A DNA stretch of 64,000 bases from Brachybacterium sacelli (GTDB lineage Bacteria > Actinomycetota > Actinomycetes > Actinomycetales > Dermabacteraceae), in the NCBI RefSeq assembly GCF_017876545.1, contig NZ_JAGIOD010000002.1, positions 1,550,001 to 1,614,000 of the forward strand, in the 5' to 3' direction. The notes below the pieces were generated by a model, which was not told the DNA's origin, searched no databases, and saw only the letters and a list, made by a program, of their open reading frames with translations. Below are positions 54,942 through 63,602 of the stretch, piece after piece. Numbering within the stretch: the stretch's first letter is position 1; the number at the start of each line of letters is the position of its first letter. Position numbers and translations under genes: made by a program.

Positions 54942-55029
54942 TGCAGGACAGTCCATCCCCATCGGGCGCTCGGAGGCAACCATGTCGCCGAGAGTGGAGA
55001 GATCACCACGTTCTGGCGTCTGCCGGCGA

Positions 55030-55638
55030 TCACAGTGCCGGGCTGGCGAACATCTGGTCGAGGTGGTACTGCAGGATCCTCTGGGCTGTCGTGATGGTGC
55101 GTTGGCCGACCAAAACGCTTGTTCCCAGGCCGTGGCTAAGTGTCAGTAAGCGGCCTGCTTCGATGTCGGGATCACGGTCGACGGGCAGTTCGCCGTCGTC
55201 GATGGCGTTACGGAGCAGCTGTGCGAGTTCGCGTTCACGGAGGTTGGGCCCGTCGATGAACGGTTGTTCAGCCATGGCCGTGTCGGTCATGGACAGTACC
55301 GCGTAGGACGTCCACAGCAGGTGGTGGGTTCTGCTCTGCTCGTCGGTCGGCAGCGCTGCCGCGAGGAATGCTTCCAGTCGTGCACGGGCGGACGACGAAG
55401 CCGATGCCGTAATGCGTTCTGCCCATTGCGCGACACTCTGGGATTCGAGGGACTCGAGAGCTGCCTGCATCATTTGAGACTTGGACTGGAAATAATACTG
55501 GACCAACCGCAGTGATACTCCGGCCTCGGCGGCGACGGCTCGCATTGTGATGGCATGCAGTCCCTCCCGCGCGGCGCAGCGGACCAGGCTGTCAATAATC
55601 TGTGCACGCCGCAGGTCGTGGTCGACGCGCTTCGGCAT
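55030..55638 (-). CDS. TetR-family transcriptional regulator
   Basis: 202 residues. HTH QIIDSLVRCAAREGLHA, MRAVAAEAGVSLRLVQYYFQSKSQMM; C-terminal ligand domain. Divergent from a DHA2 exporter with a shared 46-bp control region, so a local repressor of that pump. Confidence 0.9.
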   Translation of the reverse strand: MPKRVDHDLRRAQIIDSLVRCAAREGLHAITMRAVAAEAGVSLRLVQYYFQSKSQMMQAALESLESQSVAQWAERITASASSSARARLEAFLAAALPTDEQSRTHHLLWTSYAVLSMTDTAMAEQPFIDGPNLRERELAQLLRNAIDDGELPVDRDPDIEAGRLLTLSHGLGTSVLVGQRTITTAQRILQYHLDQMFASPAL

Positions 55639-55661
55639 CGCGATCTCCTAACAACCGATAG

Positions 55662-55678
55662 TGATACGTATGTATCAT
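55662..55678. promoter_or_regulatory. operator TGATAC-GTAT-GTATCA overlapping -10 box TATCAT
   Basis: Perfect 6-bp arms with 4-bp spacer. Its right arm contains TATCAT (55673-55678), which ends 6 nt before the exporter ATG at 55685, so TetR binding would block a leaderless promoter. Confidence 0.6.
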
Positions 55679-55684
55679 ATCAGT

Positions 55685-57118
55685 ATGTCTTCGAGTTCTG
55701 CCTCCCATCTGCCCCCGGCCACCCGCCGTCGTGCTGGTGTTGTCGTGTTGGCGTGTGCGGCCCAGTTCATGGTGGTGCTGGACGTGTCGATCGTCAACGT
55801 CGCCCTGCCCACGATCCAGGCAGACCTGGGCTTCAGCCCGGCGGCCCTGCAGTGGGTGGTCAATGCCTACGTGCTGGCCTTCGCCGGACTGTTGCTGCTT
55901 GGTGGTCGGCTGGCCGACATCTACGGCCGGCGGCGAGTCTTCCTCGCCGGCCTGATGGTCTTCTCCATGGCCAGCCTGATCGGCGGCATCGCCAGCCACC
56001 CCGGAATGCTGATGGCAGCGCGGACGGGCCAAGGGGTCGGGGCAGCGGTCCTCGCACCAGCGACATTGACGCTGCTGACCACATCGATCCCACGCGGTCC
56101 TGCGCGGACGCGGGCGCTGGCGGCATGGACGGCGGTCGGAATGGCCGGAGGGACGGCAGGCAACCTGATCGGGGGAGCGCTGACCGAGTTCCTGTCCTGG
56201 CGCTGGATCCTGCTGGTCAACGTCCCCATCGGCACTGCCGCAGTCCTTGCCACATTCGCCCTGCTTGGCCGTGACGGGCACCGGACCGCGTCCCGGCGGC
56301 TCGACATCGGCGGGGCAATTCTGGCCACCGTCGGGCTCACGGCACTGACGTTCGGCCTCAGCCGCATCGAATCGGAAAGATGGGCCGACCCGTCCGTGCT
56401 GGTCACCATCGGTGCCGGAGTGGTTGCCCTGGCCGGGTTCGTGTTCGTCGAGGCGCGAGTCACGGCTGAACCGCTGATGCCGCTGGGACTGTTCACGGTT
56501 CGATCGGTGGCCGTCGGTAACCTGGTGATGGTGCTGGCCGGAGCCGCTTTCATGCCGATGTGGGTCTTCCTCACCCTCACCCTCCAACAGGTACTGGGCT
56601 ACACCGCGCTGCAGACCGGGCTCGCGTTCCTGCCGCACACGCTGATCACCATGCTGGTCACCGCGAAGATCACACCGTGGCTGATGGGCCATGTCCAGGG
56701 ACGCACACTGATTGTGATCGGAGCCCTACTGGCGGCGGCGGGCTTCGTGTGGCAAAGCGCCATCACTGCCGACTCCGGTTACATCAGCGGCATCCTGGGG
56801 CCGGCGATCGTGTTCTCCGCTGGAAGCGGGTTGCTCATCACCCCGGTGACGACGGCCGTGACAAGCGACGTCGCCGACCGCGACGCCGGCGCTGCCTCCG
56901 GCATCATGAACACCGCCAGACAGGCCGGAGGCGCGATCGGTCTGGCGGTGCTCTACCTCCTCAGCGAGCCCACAGGCACTTCCCGACACGCTGTCGCCGA
57001 CGGGTACGCGAACGCGTTCGTCACCATCGCCGTCATCCTCATCGCAGTCGCCACCCTCAGCCTCGCACTGCCCACCAACAACGAGGACGATGGACAAGAC
57101 CCGGTCGCGGATCGCTGA
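55685..57118 (+). CDS. MFS multidrug exporter (DHA2, 14-TM)
   Basis: 477 residues from ATG 55685; an earlier in-frame start lies inside the operator. About 14 membrane spans; motif C region and LDVSIVNVALPTIQADLGF, GGRLADIYGRRRVF (motif A) are diagnostic. Proton-driven drug efflux is the expected role; substrate unknown. Confidence 0.9.
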   Translation: MSSSSASHLPPATRRRAGVVVLACAAQFMVVLDVSIVNVALPTIQADLGFSPAALQWVVNAYVLAFAGLLLLGGRLADIYGRRRVFLAGLMVFSMASLIGGIASHPGMLMAARTGQGVGAAVLAPATLTLLTTSIPRGPARTRALAAWTAVGMAGGTAGNLIGGALTEFLSWRWILLVNVPIGTAAVLATFALLGRDGHRTASRRLDIGGAILATVGLTALTFGLSRIESERWADPSVLVTIGAGVVALAGFVFVEARVTAEPLMPLGLFTVRSVAVGNLVMVLAGAAFMPMWVFLTLTLQQVLGYTALQTGLAFLPHTLITMLVTAKITPWLMGHVQGRTLIVIGALLAAAGFVWQSAITADSGYISGILGPAIVFSAGSGLLITPVTTAVTSDVADRDAGAASGIMNTARQAGGAIGLAVLYLLSEPTGTSRHAVADGYANAFVTIAVILIAVATLSLALPTNNEDDGQDPVADR

Positions 57119-57187
57119 CACTACGGTCAGTGTTCGCCGGTTGGCGGCACGCCGTGGGGGAGCGAAGGCGGCTCATCGGCCGAAGGG

Positions 57188-57868
57188 TCATGCGTCTGGT
57201 TGTGCTTTGTCGTCCTGGTGGTCGAGGTGGGCCTGGAGCCCGTCGAGCAGGGTACACAGGCCGAATTCGAAGCTGGTGTTGTTGACTACGGCCGGGTCGG
57301 CGTTCGACAGTGCCGTGTACCGCTCCAGCAGCAGCGGGTAGTCGGCGAGGTCGGGCTTGACCTGCTCGAGCAGGTCGACGGTCGTGATCGAGGAGTCGTC
57401 CGGAGTCGATGACTGAGTCTGACCCCAGGCGTCGCCGATGACGAAGGAAAACACGGTCGCGCCGGCCCAGTCGAGATCGAAGCCCTCGAACCCCGCCTGT
57501 CGGCAGACGACGAGCAGGTGGTTCTGAAAGCGCCTGAGCGCGGGTCCCTGAGTGTTCGGGTAGGCGGCGAAAGCACTGGTGAGCCACGAATGGCCGGTGA
57601 ACATCGTGCGGAGTTCCCGGGCGGTGGCGGCGAGTCGTTCACGCCAGGACGTGTTGTCGTCGGTGTTGAGCTCCAGTTCGGCGAAGACGGCGTCGGCGGC
57701 GAGACCGACGAGGTTGTCCTTGCTGCCGACGTGCCAGTACATCGCATTCGCCGAGGCCTGAAGCACCGCACCCAGCCGCCGGGTGCTCAGTGCGTCGAGC
57801 CCCTCGGCATCCAGGAGGGCGACGGCGGCGTCGATGACGCGCCCACGGTCGAGTCGTTCGGTGGCCAT
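57188..57868 (-). CDS. TetR-family regulator (TetR_C type)
   Basis: 226 residues. HTH RVIDAAVALLDAEGLDALSTRRLGAVLQASANAMYWHV (in pieces: RRLGAVLQ, AMYWHVGSKDNL) and TetR_C ligand domain. Divergent from the second DHA2 exporter; three matching operators lie between them. Confidence 0.92.
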   Translation of the reverse strand: MATERLDRGRVIDAAVALLDAEGLDALSTRRLGAVLQASANAMYWHVGSKDNLVGLAADAVFAELELNTDDNTSWRERLAATARELRTMFTGHSWLTSAFAAYPNTQGPALRRFQNHLLVVCRQAGFEGFDLDWAGATVFSFVIGDAWGQTQSSTPDDSSITTVDLLEQVKPDLADYPLLLERYTALSNADPAVVNNTSFEFGLCTLLDGLQAHLDHQDDKAQPDA

Positions 57869-57887
57869 GGCCCAACTCTACGACCCA

Positions 57888-57948
57888 CTTGTGCGGTGCG
57901 CAAGTGTCTTGTACGGTGCACAAGTGAACGACTTGCGCACTGCACAAG
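57888..57948. promoter_or_regulatory. three CTTGTNCNGTGCNCAAG operators
   Basis: CTTGTGCGGTGCGCAAG (57888-57904), CTTGTACGGTGCACAAG (57908-57924) and CTTGCGCACTGCACAAG (57932-57948) are imperfect palindromes with identical CTTG/CAAG ends. Start spacings are 20 and 24 bp. They fill the gap between the TetR start and the exporter ribosome binding site. Confidence 0.8.
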
Positions 57949-57961
57949 AAAGGAGCATGTG

Positions 57962-59545
57962 ATGACAGAGCCACATGACAGCAACGCCATAGCCGACGGA
58001 GGTCAGCCGGTGACCAGGCGTTCCTGGCTGACCCTGCTGGCGGTCGCGCTGGGGATCATGGTGATCCAGCTCGACGGCACGATCGTGTCCGTCGCCAACC
58101 CGTCGATCGCCACTGATCTGGAAGCCACCCCAGCGCAGATCCAGTGGGTGACGACGGGCTATCTGCTGGTGTTCGCGGGTTTGCTGATCCCTGCGGGCAC
58201 GGTGGCCGACCGGCTCGGGCACAAACGGGTGTTCCTGACCGGTGTCGGCGGGTTCACGCTTGCCTCCCTGCTGTGCGGGCTCTCGGTGAGCGTGGAGATG
58301 CTCATCTCCGGCCGCGTCCTCCAGGCGGTGTTCGCCGCGGCGATCGGCCCGGCAGGGCTCGCGCTGATCCGCACCGCGTTCCCCGCCGATGCTCTTCCTC
58401 GCGCGCTGGGGGTCTTCGGCGCGGTGACCGCCGCCGCCCTGGCCTCGGGGCCTCTGCTGGGAGGGGCGCTGCTGGCTCTGGGGAGCTGGCACTTGGTGTT
58501 CTTGGTCAATCTGCCCTTCGGGCTGCTGGCCGTCCTCGTCGGGGCCCGGGTGCTGCGCCACGCGCCGTCGCAGTCACGCGAGCGGCTCGACCTCGCCGGA
58601 GCGATCACACTCGTGGTCTCGATGGTCGCCGTGATCTGGGGCATCACCGCCGTCCAGAACAATGGGTGGACGGCCAGCACGATCGGGTTCCTCATCGGCG
58701 GTGTGGTGCTGCTCGCGGTGTTCATCCTCATCGAGAGCCGGGTGGCCCGGCCGATGGTGCCACTCGGGTTGTTCCGGGATCGGACCTTTGCCATCGGGTG
58801 CGTGCTCAGCATCGTGACGATGTTCGTGTTCTTCGCGATCATGTTCTATCTGACGTTCTTCTTCCAGGGCGTCCAGTCCAAGACTGCGGTGACCACGGGC
58901 CTGGCGCTGTTGCCGTTGACTGCGATCTTCACGGTCGCCTCGCCCCTGGCGGGCTGGACGACCGAACGCCTCGGCAGCCGGGGGACGGTGCTCATCGGAG
59001 CCGGTGCCATCACGGCCTCCCTGGTCATCCTGCTCGGCCTCGACACCGACTCGTCGGTGCTGTCGCTGGCCCCGGCGCTGCTGCTCGCCGGTGCCGGTGC
59101 AGGGTTCCTGCTGGTCCCGGCCATCAACCTCGTCGTCGGCAGCGCGCCCGAGGAGAAATCCGGCGTGGCCTCCGGCATCCAGCAAGCCACTCAGCAGCTC
59201 GGCGGCACGCTGGGCATCGCGGTCTTCGGCAGCATCATCTCCACAGTCGTTGCCCGGACCTTCGCCCAGGCCGTCCAGGCGACCAACGCACCTGGCGCGG
59301 TGGCTAAGGGCCTCGGATCCGATGCCAGCCTGCACGAGAGCGTCGCCCTGGGATTTCCCGCCGGTGCCCAGGAACAGTTGCGCGAGCAACTCGGCGAGCC
59401 TGTCGCTGCCGAGGTCATCCAGGCAGCCCATCTGACGTTCCTCAGCGCCCTCGACACGGTATTCATCGTCGCCATCATCACCGTGCTCGCCGCCGCGCTG
59501 CTGTCGCTGTTCATCAAGAAGCCGCGCAACGATCAGCGGGCATGA
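57962..59545 (+). CDS. MFS multidrug exporter (DHA2, 14-TM)
   Basis: 527 residues from ATG 57962 (AAGGAG upstream). IQLDGTIVSVANPSIATDL, GTVADRLGHKRVFL (motif A) and about 14 membrane spans, with a large loop near 440-490. Same family as the pump at 55,685 but only distantly similar; both lie beside TetR genes. Confidence 0.92.
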   Translation: MTEPHDSNAIADGGQPVTRRSWLTLLAVALGIMVIQLDGTIVSVANPSIATDLEATPAQIQWVTTGYLLVFAGLLIPAGTVADRLGHKRVFLTGVGGFTLASLLCGLSVSVEMLISGRVLQAVFAAAIGPAGLALIRTAFPADALPRALGVFGAVTAAALASGPLLGGALLALGSWHLVFLVNLPFGLLAVLVGARVLRHAPSQSRERLDLAGAITLVVSMVAVIWGITAVQNNGWTASTIGFLIGGVVLLAVFILIESRVARPMVPLGLFRDRTFAIGCVLSIVTMFVFFAIMFYLTFFFQGVQSKTAVTTGLALLPLTAIFTVASPLAGWTTERLGSRGTVLIGAGAITASLVILLGLDTDSSVLSLAPALLLAGAGAGFLLVPAINLVVGSAPEEKSGVASGIQQATQQLGGTLGIAVFGSIISTVVARTFAQAVQATNAPGAVAKGLGSDASLHESVALGFPAGAQEQLREQLGEPVAAEVIQAAHLTFLSALDTVFIVAIITVLAAALLSLFIKKPRNDQRA

Positions 59546-59593
59546 CCGTCAGGATCCGCTGAACCTCCAACGGAACGCACTGGCTGTCCAGAG

Positions 59594-60409
59594 CTACCTC
59601 TCGTCGTCAGTGGCTCTGAAGATCCCGCTGGCCCCCCACGCCTTGCGGTGCGGCCATCCGCGAGGATCGTCGATCATTGTGGCTGTCGCTCTCGTCGGGT
59701 CACAATCGACCTGTCTGCAGTCTGTAGGAGGGCCGTTGTGCTCGACCCGGACTGTGACCCACGGCAGCACAGCTCCGACGAGGGATCCGGTGCACAGGGA
59801 GATGAGGATCGTGCCGAGGCCAAGCGTGCCCCCGATGGACCAACCGACGAGGGCGACGACGACGTCGAGCCCGGTCCGTACGGCCGCAACCGGTTTCCCG
59901 GTCATGTGCACGAGGCCGGTCATCAGCCCGTCGCGCGGGCCGGACCCGAACTGTGCTCCCAGATACAGGGCGTCGAAGAAGGCGAATCCCACCAGCCCGA
60001 CGACGAAGGCCACTATGCGGGCACCGAGGGAGTCGAGGTCAGGCAGGAGTGCGGCGGTAGCGTCGGCAGCGGCTCCGACGATCATGACGTTGAGGACCGT
60101 TCCGATGCCGGGAGGCTCGCGCAATGGGATCCAGGCCAGGAGCACCACTGCCGCGATGAGGTTCGTCGTCCATCCGAAGGAGAGCCCTGTGTTCTCTGCG
60201 ACCCCCTCGGCCAGGACGTTCCAACTCGCAGCCCCCAGCCCGGACTCGACGAGCAGCATCACGCACGCCCCGTATCCGATCAGACCGACCAGGAGTTGGG
60301 GTATCCGGCGGGCGAGGTTACCGGCCCGCAACTGCTCACGGGGCCCCATCCGGGCCAGTGGTGTCGCTGCACGTCGGGACGGTCGGAACGCTGAGAATCG
60401 GGAAACCAT
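59594..60409 (-). CDS. YczE-family membrane protein
   Basis: 271 residues from ATG 60409 (GTG 60418 is possible). About five membrane helices (LLVGLIGYGACVMLLVESGLG, FGWTTNLIAAVVLLAWIPL, GPRDGLMTGL). YczE-like membrane proteins are common neighbours of MocR regulators, as here, and are presumed targets. The C-terminal 50 residues are hydrophilic. Confidence 0.85.
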   Translation of the reverse strand: MVSRFSAFRPSRRAATPLARMGPREQLRAGNLARRIPQLLVGLIGYGACVMLLVESGLGAASWNVLAEGVAENTGLSFGWTTNLIAAVVLLAWIPLREPPGIGTVLNVMIVGAAADATAALLPDLDSLGARIVAFVVGLVGFAFFDALYLGAQFGSGPRDGLMTGLVHMTGKPVAAVRTGLDVVVALVGWSIGGTLGLGTILISLCTGSLVGAVLPWVTVRVEHNGPPTDCRQVDCDPTRATATMIDDPRGWPHRKAWGASGIFRATDDER

Positions 60410-60467
60410 ATCTGCCACTCTCGGCCGAACTGGACTTTATTTCCATAGCCAGATGGGCGATGCTGGC

Positions 60468-61868
60468 ATGATGAGGCTGGAAGCAAACGCACTGGCAGTC
60501 CTGCTCGGCCAGTGGCACAGCGGGACCGGGGCCGCGCATCGTGGCCTGTCGGAAGCTCTTCAACGACTCATCGTCGACGGCCGTCTCGCCCTCGGTGTCA
60601 AGCTTCCCAGCGAACGGACCCTGGCAGAAGCCCTGCACGTCAGCCGGACGACGACATCGACGGCCTATCGCAACCTGGTCGCGTCCGGTTTCCTACAGAC
60701 CAACTCCCGCACGCGAGCCGTCGTGACACTGCCGGCAACGTCGCTGGAGACCTTGCGACCGCACCGCGTCGAAGACGTCATCGATTTCTCGTCGGCGTCC
60801 CCGGCGGCACCGGGCGAATTGATCCACGAGGCCTTCCGCGCTGCAACGGACTACATGCCGCGCCACTTCGCCGGGAACGGGTACGAACGCGCGGGGATCG
60901 CGGAACTGCGACGCGCGATCGCTGACCGCTACAGCCGACGGGGCCTGCCTACCGGCCCGGACCAGATCATGGTCACCCATGGAGCACAGCATGCGCTGGC
61001 GCTGGTCGCCCATGAACTGCTGCCCCGTAATGGGCGTGTGGTCATCGAGCATCCCACCTACCCCAATGCGATCCGAGTCTTCCTCGACCGGTCCGCGCGC
61101 ATCACACCGATCAGCGTCGCCGATGGCTGGGATGCCGAGCGCTTCTCCGCGGCCAGCCGCACCGCGGACCTGACCTACCTGACGCCGGAGTTCCAGAACC
61201 CTACGGGCCTGACGATGACAGAGGATGTCCGCCGTTCAATGCGGTTGTCGTCGCCGACCATCGTCGACGAAACCCTCCTCGACGTCGATGCGGGACCATG
61301 CTCGTTCTCGCCCATGACGCCGCTGGCTGCTTACCATCCGCAGATGGTGACGATTGGGTCGCTGTCCAAAAGCGTCTGGGGAGGCCTGCGTGTCGGCTGG
61401 GTGCGAGCGGGCACGAACCTCATCGATCGGTTGGTCCGCTCCCGCAGTCTGTTCGACCTCGGCAACCCGGTCCTCGAGCAGCTGGCCGCGGCCGAGCTCA
61501 TCGCAGGGGACCGAATCCGTGATGATGGACCCCGGCTCGCGCGGCACCGCGCGCTGAACGCTCTCGGCACCGCACTGTCGACGCAGCTGCCTGGCGTGAC
61601 ATACGCGGTCCCTGCTGGTGGCGTCGGTCTCTGGGTGCGCCTGGCCGAGCCCATCAGCACGCGAATGGCCAACACTGCCCCGGATCACGGGCTGTTGCTC
61701 GCAGCAGGGCCACGGTACGGAGTCGGGGGCGCGTTCGAGCGGTACCTGCGCCTGCCCTTCACGCTGCCCGGGGACGAACTACGCGACGGCGTCGACCGGC
61801 TCGCTGCGCTCTACTCGGCGGTCCTCGCCGGACGCACAGGCCACCACCCGCCGTGTGCGATCGCGTAA
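60468..61868 (+). CDS. MocR-type regulator (GntR HTH + aminotransferase-like domain)
   Basis: 466 residues from ATG 60468 (60471 and 60453 are alternatives). GntR winged helix (about 20-90: LSEALQRLIVDGRLALG, LPSERTLAEALHVSRTTTSTAYRNL) and a fold-type I aminotransferase domain with YLTPEFQNPTG and the PLP lysine (about 301) in GSLSKSVWGG. Regulates transcription through a PLP-linked effector. Divergent from YczE with about 60 bp between starts. Confidence 0.9.
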   Translation: MMRLEANALAVLLGQWHSGTGAAHRGLSEALQRLIVDGRLALGVKLPSERTLAEALHVSRTTTSTAYRNLVASGFLQTNSRTRAVVTLPATSLETLRPHRVEDVIDFSSASPAAPGELIHEAFRAATDYMPRHFAGNGYERAGIAELRRAIADRYSRRGLPTGPDQIMVTHGAQHALALVAHELLPRNGRVVIEHPTYPNAIRVFLDRSARITPISVADGWDAERFSAASRTADLTYLTPEFQNPTGLTMTEDVRRSMRLSSPTIVDETLLDVDAGPCSFSPMTPLAAYHPQMVTIGSLSKSVWGGLRVGWVRAGTNLIDRLVRSRSLFDLGNPVLEQLAAAELIAGDRIRDDGPRLARHRALNALGTALSTQLPGVTYAVPAGGVGLWVRLAEPISTRMANTAPDHGLLLAAGPRYGVGGAFERYLRLPFTLPGDELRDGVDRLAALYSAVLAGRTGHHPPCAIA

Positions 61869-61963
61869 GGACGCACCTGTGGCGTGGCTTCGACCGAGAA
61901 GGAGCGGTTCCCGACCCCCGGGACTGGTGCGCGGGCTGACGGTGCGCCGGGTAACATGTCTGC

Positions 61964-62638
61964 TCAGGACTCGAATGCCGCTCCCTCAGCGGGGTGACCG
62001 AGAGGGAGGATGCCAAGCATCGTGTGCGATGGCGGCACCAACCGCCATGCAACTGTGCTGGTCTCGACGGAGTCGAGGCCGCCGAGGAAGACGGTCCCGA
62101 GCGTATTCTCAGCGGCCCATAGGTAGACGTTTTGGGCAATCAGCCCCGCCTCGAACCAGCAGAAGCGTTCACCGCGGCCTGCCTCCTGGGCTTCGAACGC
62201 ATCGTTGGCGGCGGCGAGGTCGACCGAGAGTAGCAGCATGGCAGGGCACGTGGTCAGCCAGTCCGCGTCGAGCGTCCCGTCGGCTATGCGTGAGCGGTGA
62301 TCTCCTTCTTCCAGATTGACCAGGGCGTGTTCGGCGGGTAGGTAGCGGTAGGCGGCCGGGGCGAGCCCGTCTACGGCGGCGGCAATCACGGTGAGCACGA
62401 TGTCGTACCTGGCGTGCGCCGAACCGTATGGCCGGTGGGTGGCGGATGCGCCGCCGACCGCAGTTCCCAAGAGCTGACTCAGCGTCTCGAGATCAATGGG
62501 AGTCTTCCGGTACGATTTGGTCGACCTGCGGTGTCGCAGAAGTTCCGCGAAAGGTCCACCCTCCTGCGGGGGTTTGAGGACAATTCTGTGCTTATCATGG
62601 TCGCCGTTGGCCGGATCGCAGTTGGGATTCTGTGACAA
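61964..62638 (-). CDS. SagB/ThcOx-type nitroreductase-family protein
   Basis: 224 residues from TTG 62638, supported by GGAGGG 5 nt upstream. FMN-binding nitroreductase fold: FAELLRHRRSTKSYRKTPI, PSAHARYD-like SAHARYDIVLTV, GLIAQNVYLWAAENTLGTVFLGGLD, LGILPLGHP. The SagB group oxidises peptide azolines or small molecules, but no peptide or cyclodehydratase gene is nearby. Confidence 0.85.
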   Translation of the reverse strand: MSQNPNCDPANGDHDKHRIVLKPPQEGGPFAELLRHRRSTKSYRKTPIDLETLSQLLGTAVGGASATHRPYGSAHARYDIVLTVIAAAVDGLAPAAYRYLPAEHALVNLEEGDHRSRIADGTLDADWLTTCPAMLLLSVDLAAANDAFEAQEAGRGERFCWFEAGLIAQNVYLWAAENTLGTVFLGGLDSVETSTVAWRLVPPSHTMLGILPLGHPAEGAAFES

Positions 62639-62740
62639 ATAGCCCTCCGTTCATTGGAACTTCCATGGTTTCACGAGTCGACTCACTGGTGTTCGCCAAC
62701 TCAGAGCGTTGCTGTTGACGCGGGAGCGGATCGGTATCTG

Positions 62741-63067
62741 TCAGCGCGAGGGCGAAGCGACCGCCCGCTTCTCGTCAAGTAGCTCGGTGAGGCGGCGGCT
62801 GGCGAAGGGCACGAAGTCTCGAACGGATAGCAGAACAGTTCTCGCATTGCCGACGTAGCACGGGCGGATTCCAGCATGGCGTTCGTAATCGTGGCCGACG
62901 ACGGGGAAGTGGGTGTCGTTGTCGTCACCGACGTCGAGGGTCTCGCACCAGACCCGTTCTCCGTCGACGAGCGCAGGGAACCGGCGCTGCTTGAGCCGCG
63001 GCCGGGCGATCAGCGACTCGGCGTGGTGCAGGTAGCTGTTGCGGTTGTGTCCGACGGCGTTCGGTCG
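62741..63067 (-). pseudogene. C-terminal remnant of an aminoglycoside 3-N-acetyltransferase (AAC(3))
   Basis: A minus-strand frame without start codon reads VGHNRNSYLHHAES, QRRFPALVDGERVWCETLDVGDDNDTHF and CYVGNARTVLLSVRDFVPFASRRL, then TGA. This matches the last third of AAC(3)-type antibiotic acetyltransferases (NxSxLHxAE, DGxRVW, GxAxxxL...DFV). The N-terminal two thirds are gone; the break abuts the SDR fragment. Confidence 0.7.
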
Positions 63068-63593
63068 TGTTGATGCGCTGATCTGTAATCAGGCCCTGAC
63101 AGGCTCTGATGGCGCGATCGGCGAGTTGAGCGCCGCAGACCTGGACCGACACTGGATGGTCGATGCCCGAGCGTCGATCATGTTGGCCCAGGCCTTCGCC
63201 GCACACCACGACGACAGCCGTCGTGCATCAATCGTGTTTCTGACCTCTGGGCAAGACTTGGGGCCGATGCCCGGAGAGGTGGCATACGCGGCGGCGAAAG
63301 CTGCCCTGGCTGGAGTGACCACGACCATCGCCGATCAGCTCGCCGATCGTGGAGTCCGTGTCAATACCGTCAACCCCGGTCCGGTCGACACCGGCTATCT
63401 GACCGAGGAGATGTGGCAGGCGGTCGAACCGATGTTTCCGTTCGGCCGGTACGGCGACCCCGACGATCCGGCCCGTCTCATCGCCTGGCTGACCACCGAG
63501 GAGGCGTCCTGGGTCACCGGCCAGATCATCAACACCGAAGGCGGCTTCGGGCGCTGGCGTCCACGCGGTGTCGCGCCGCGGAGAACAAACTGA
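63058..63593 (+). pseudogene. 5'-truncated SDR oxidoreductase
   Basis: Coding similarity starts at FGRVDALICNQAL and runs to the end (SIVFLTSGQ, AYAAAKAALAG, RVNTVNPGPVDTGYL, WVTGQIINTEGG). The NAD-binding N-terminus with TGxxxGIG is missing, so the product cannot be a working dehydrogenase. The frame opens at a TTG in the AAC(3) remnant. Confidence 0.7.
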
Positions 63594-63602
63594 GTCTCGT
63601 CG

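Noticed and set aside
57888..57948. CRISPR-like repeats
   Set aside because: Only three short palindromes in a promoter, no spacers of constant length, no cas genes.
59610..60452. N-terminal extension of the MocR frame
   Set aside because: It is the reverse of the YczE gene; no domain similarity.
61964..62638. azole-peptide (SagB) biosynthetic cluster
   Set aside because: No precursor peptide, cyclodehydratase or YcaO gene around the nitroreductase-like gene.
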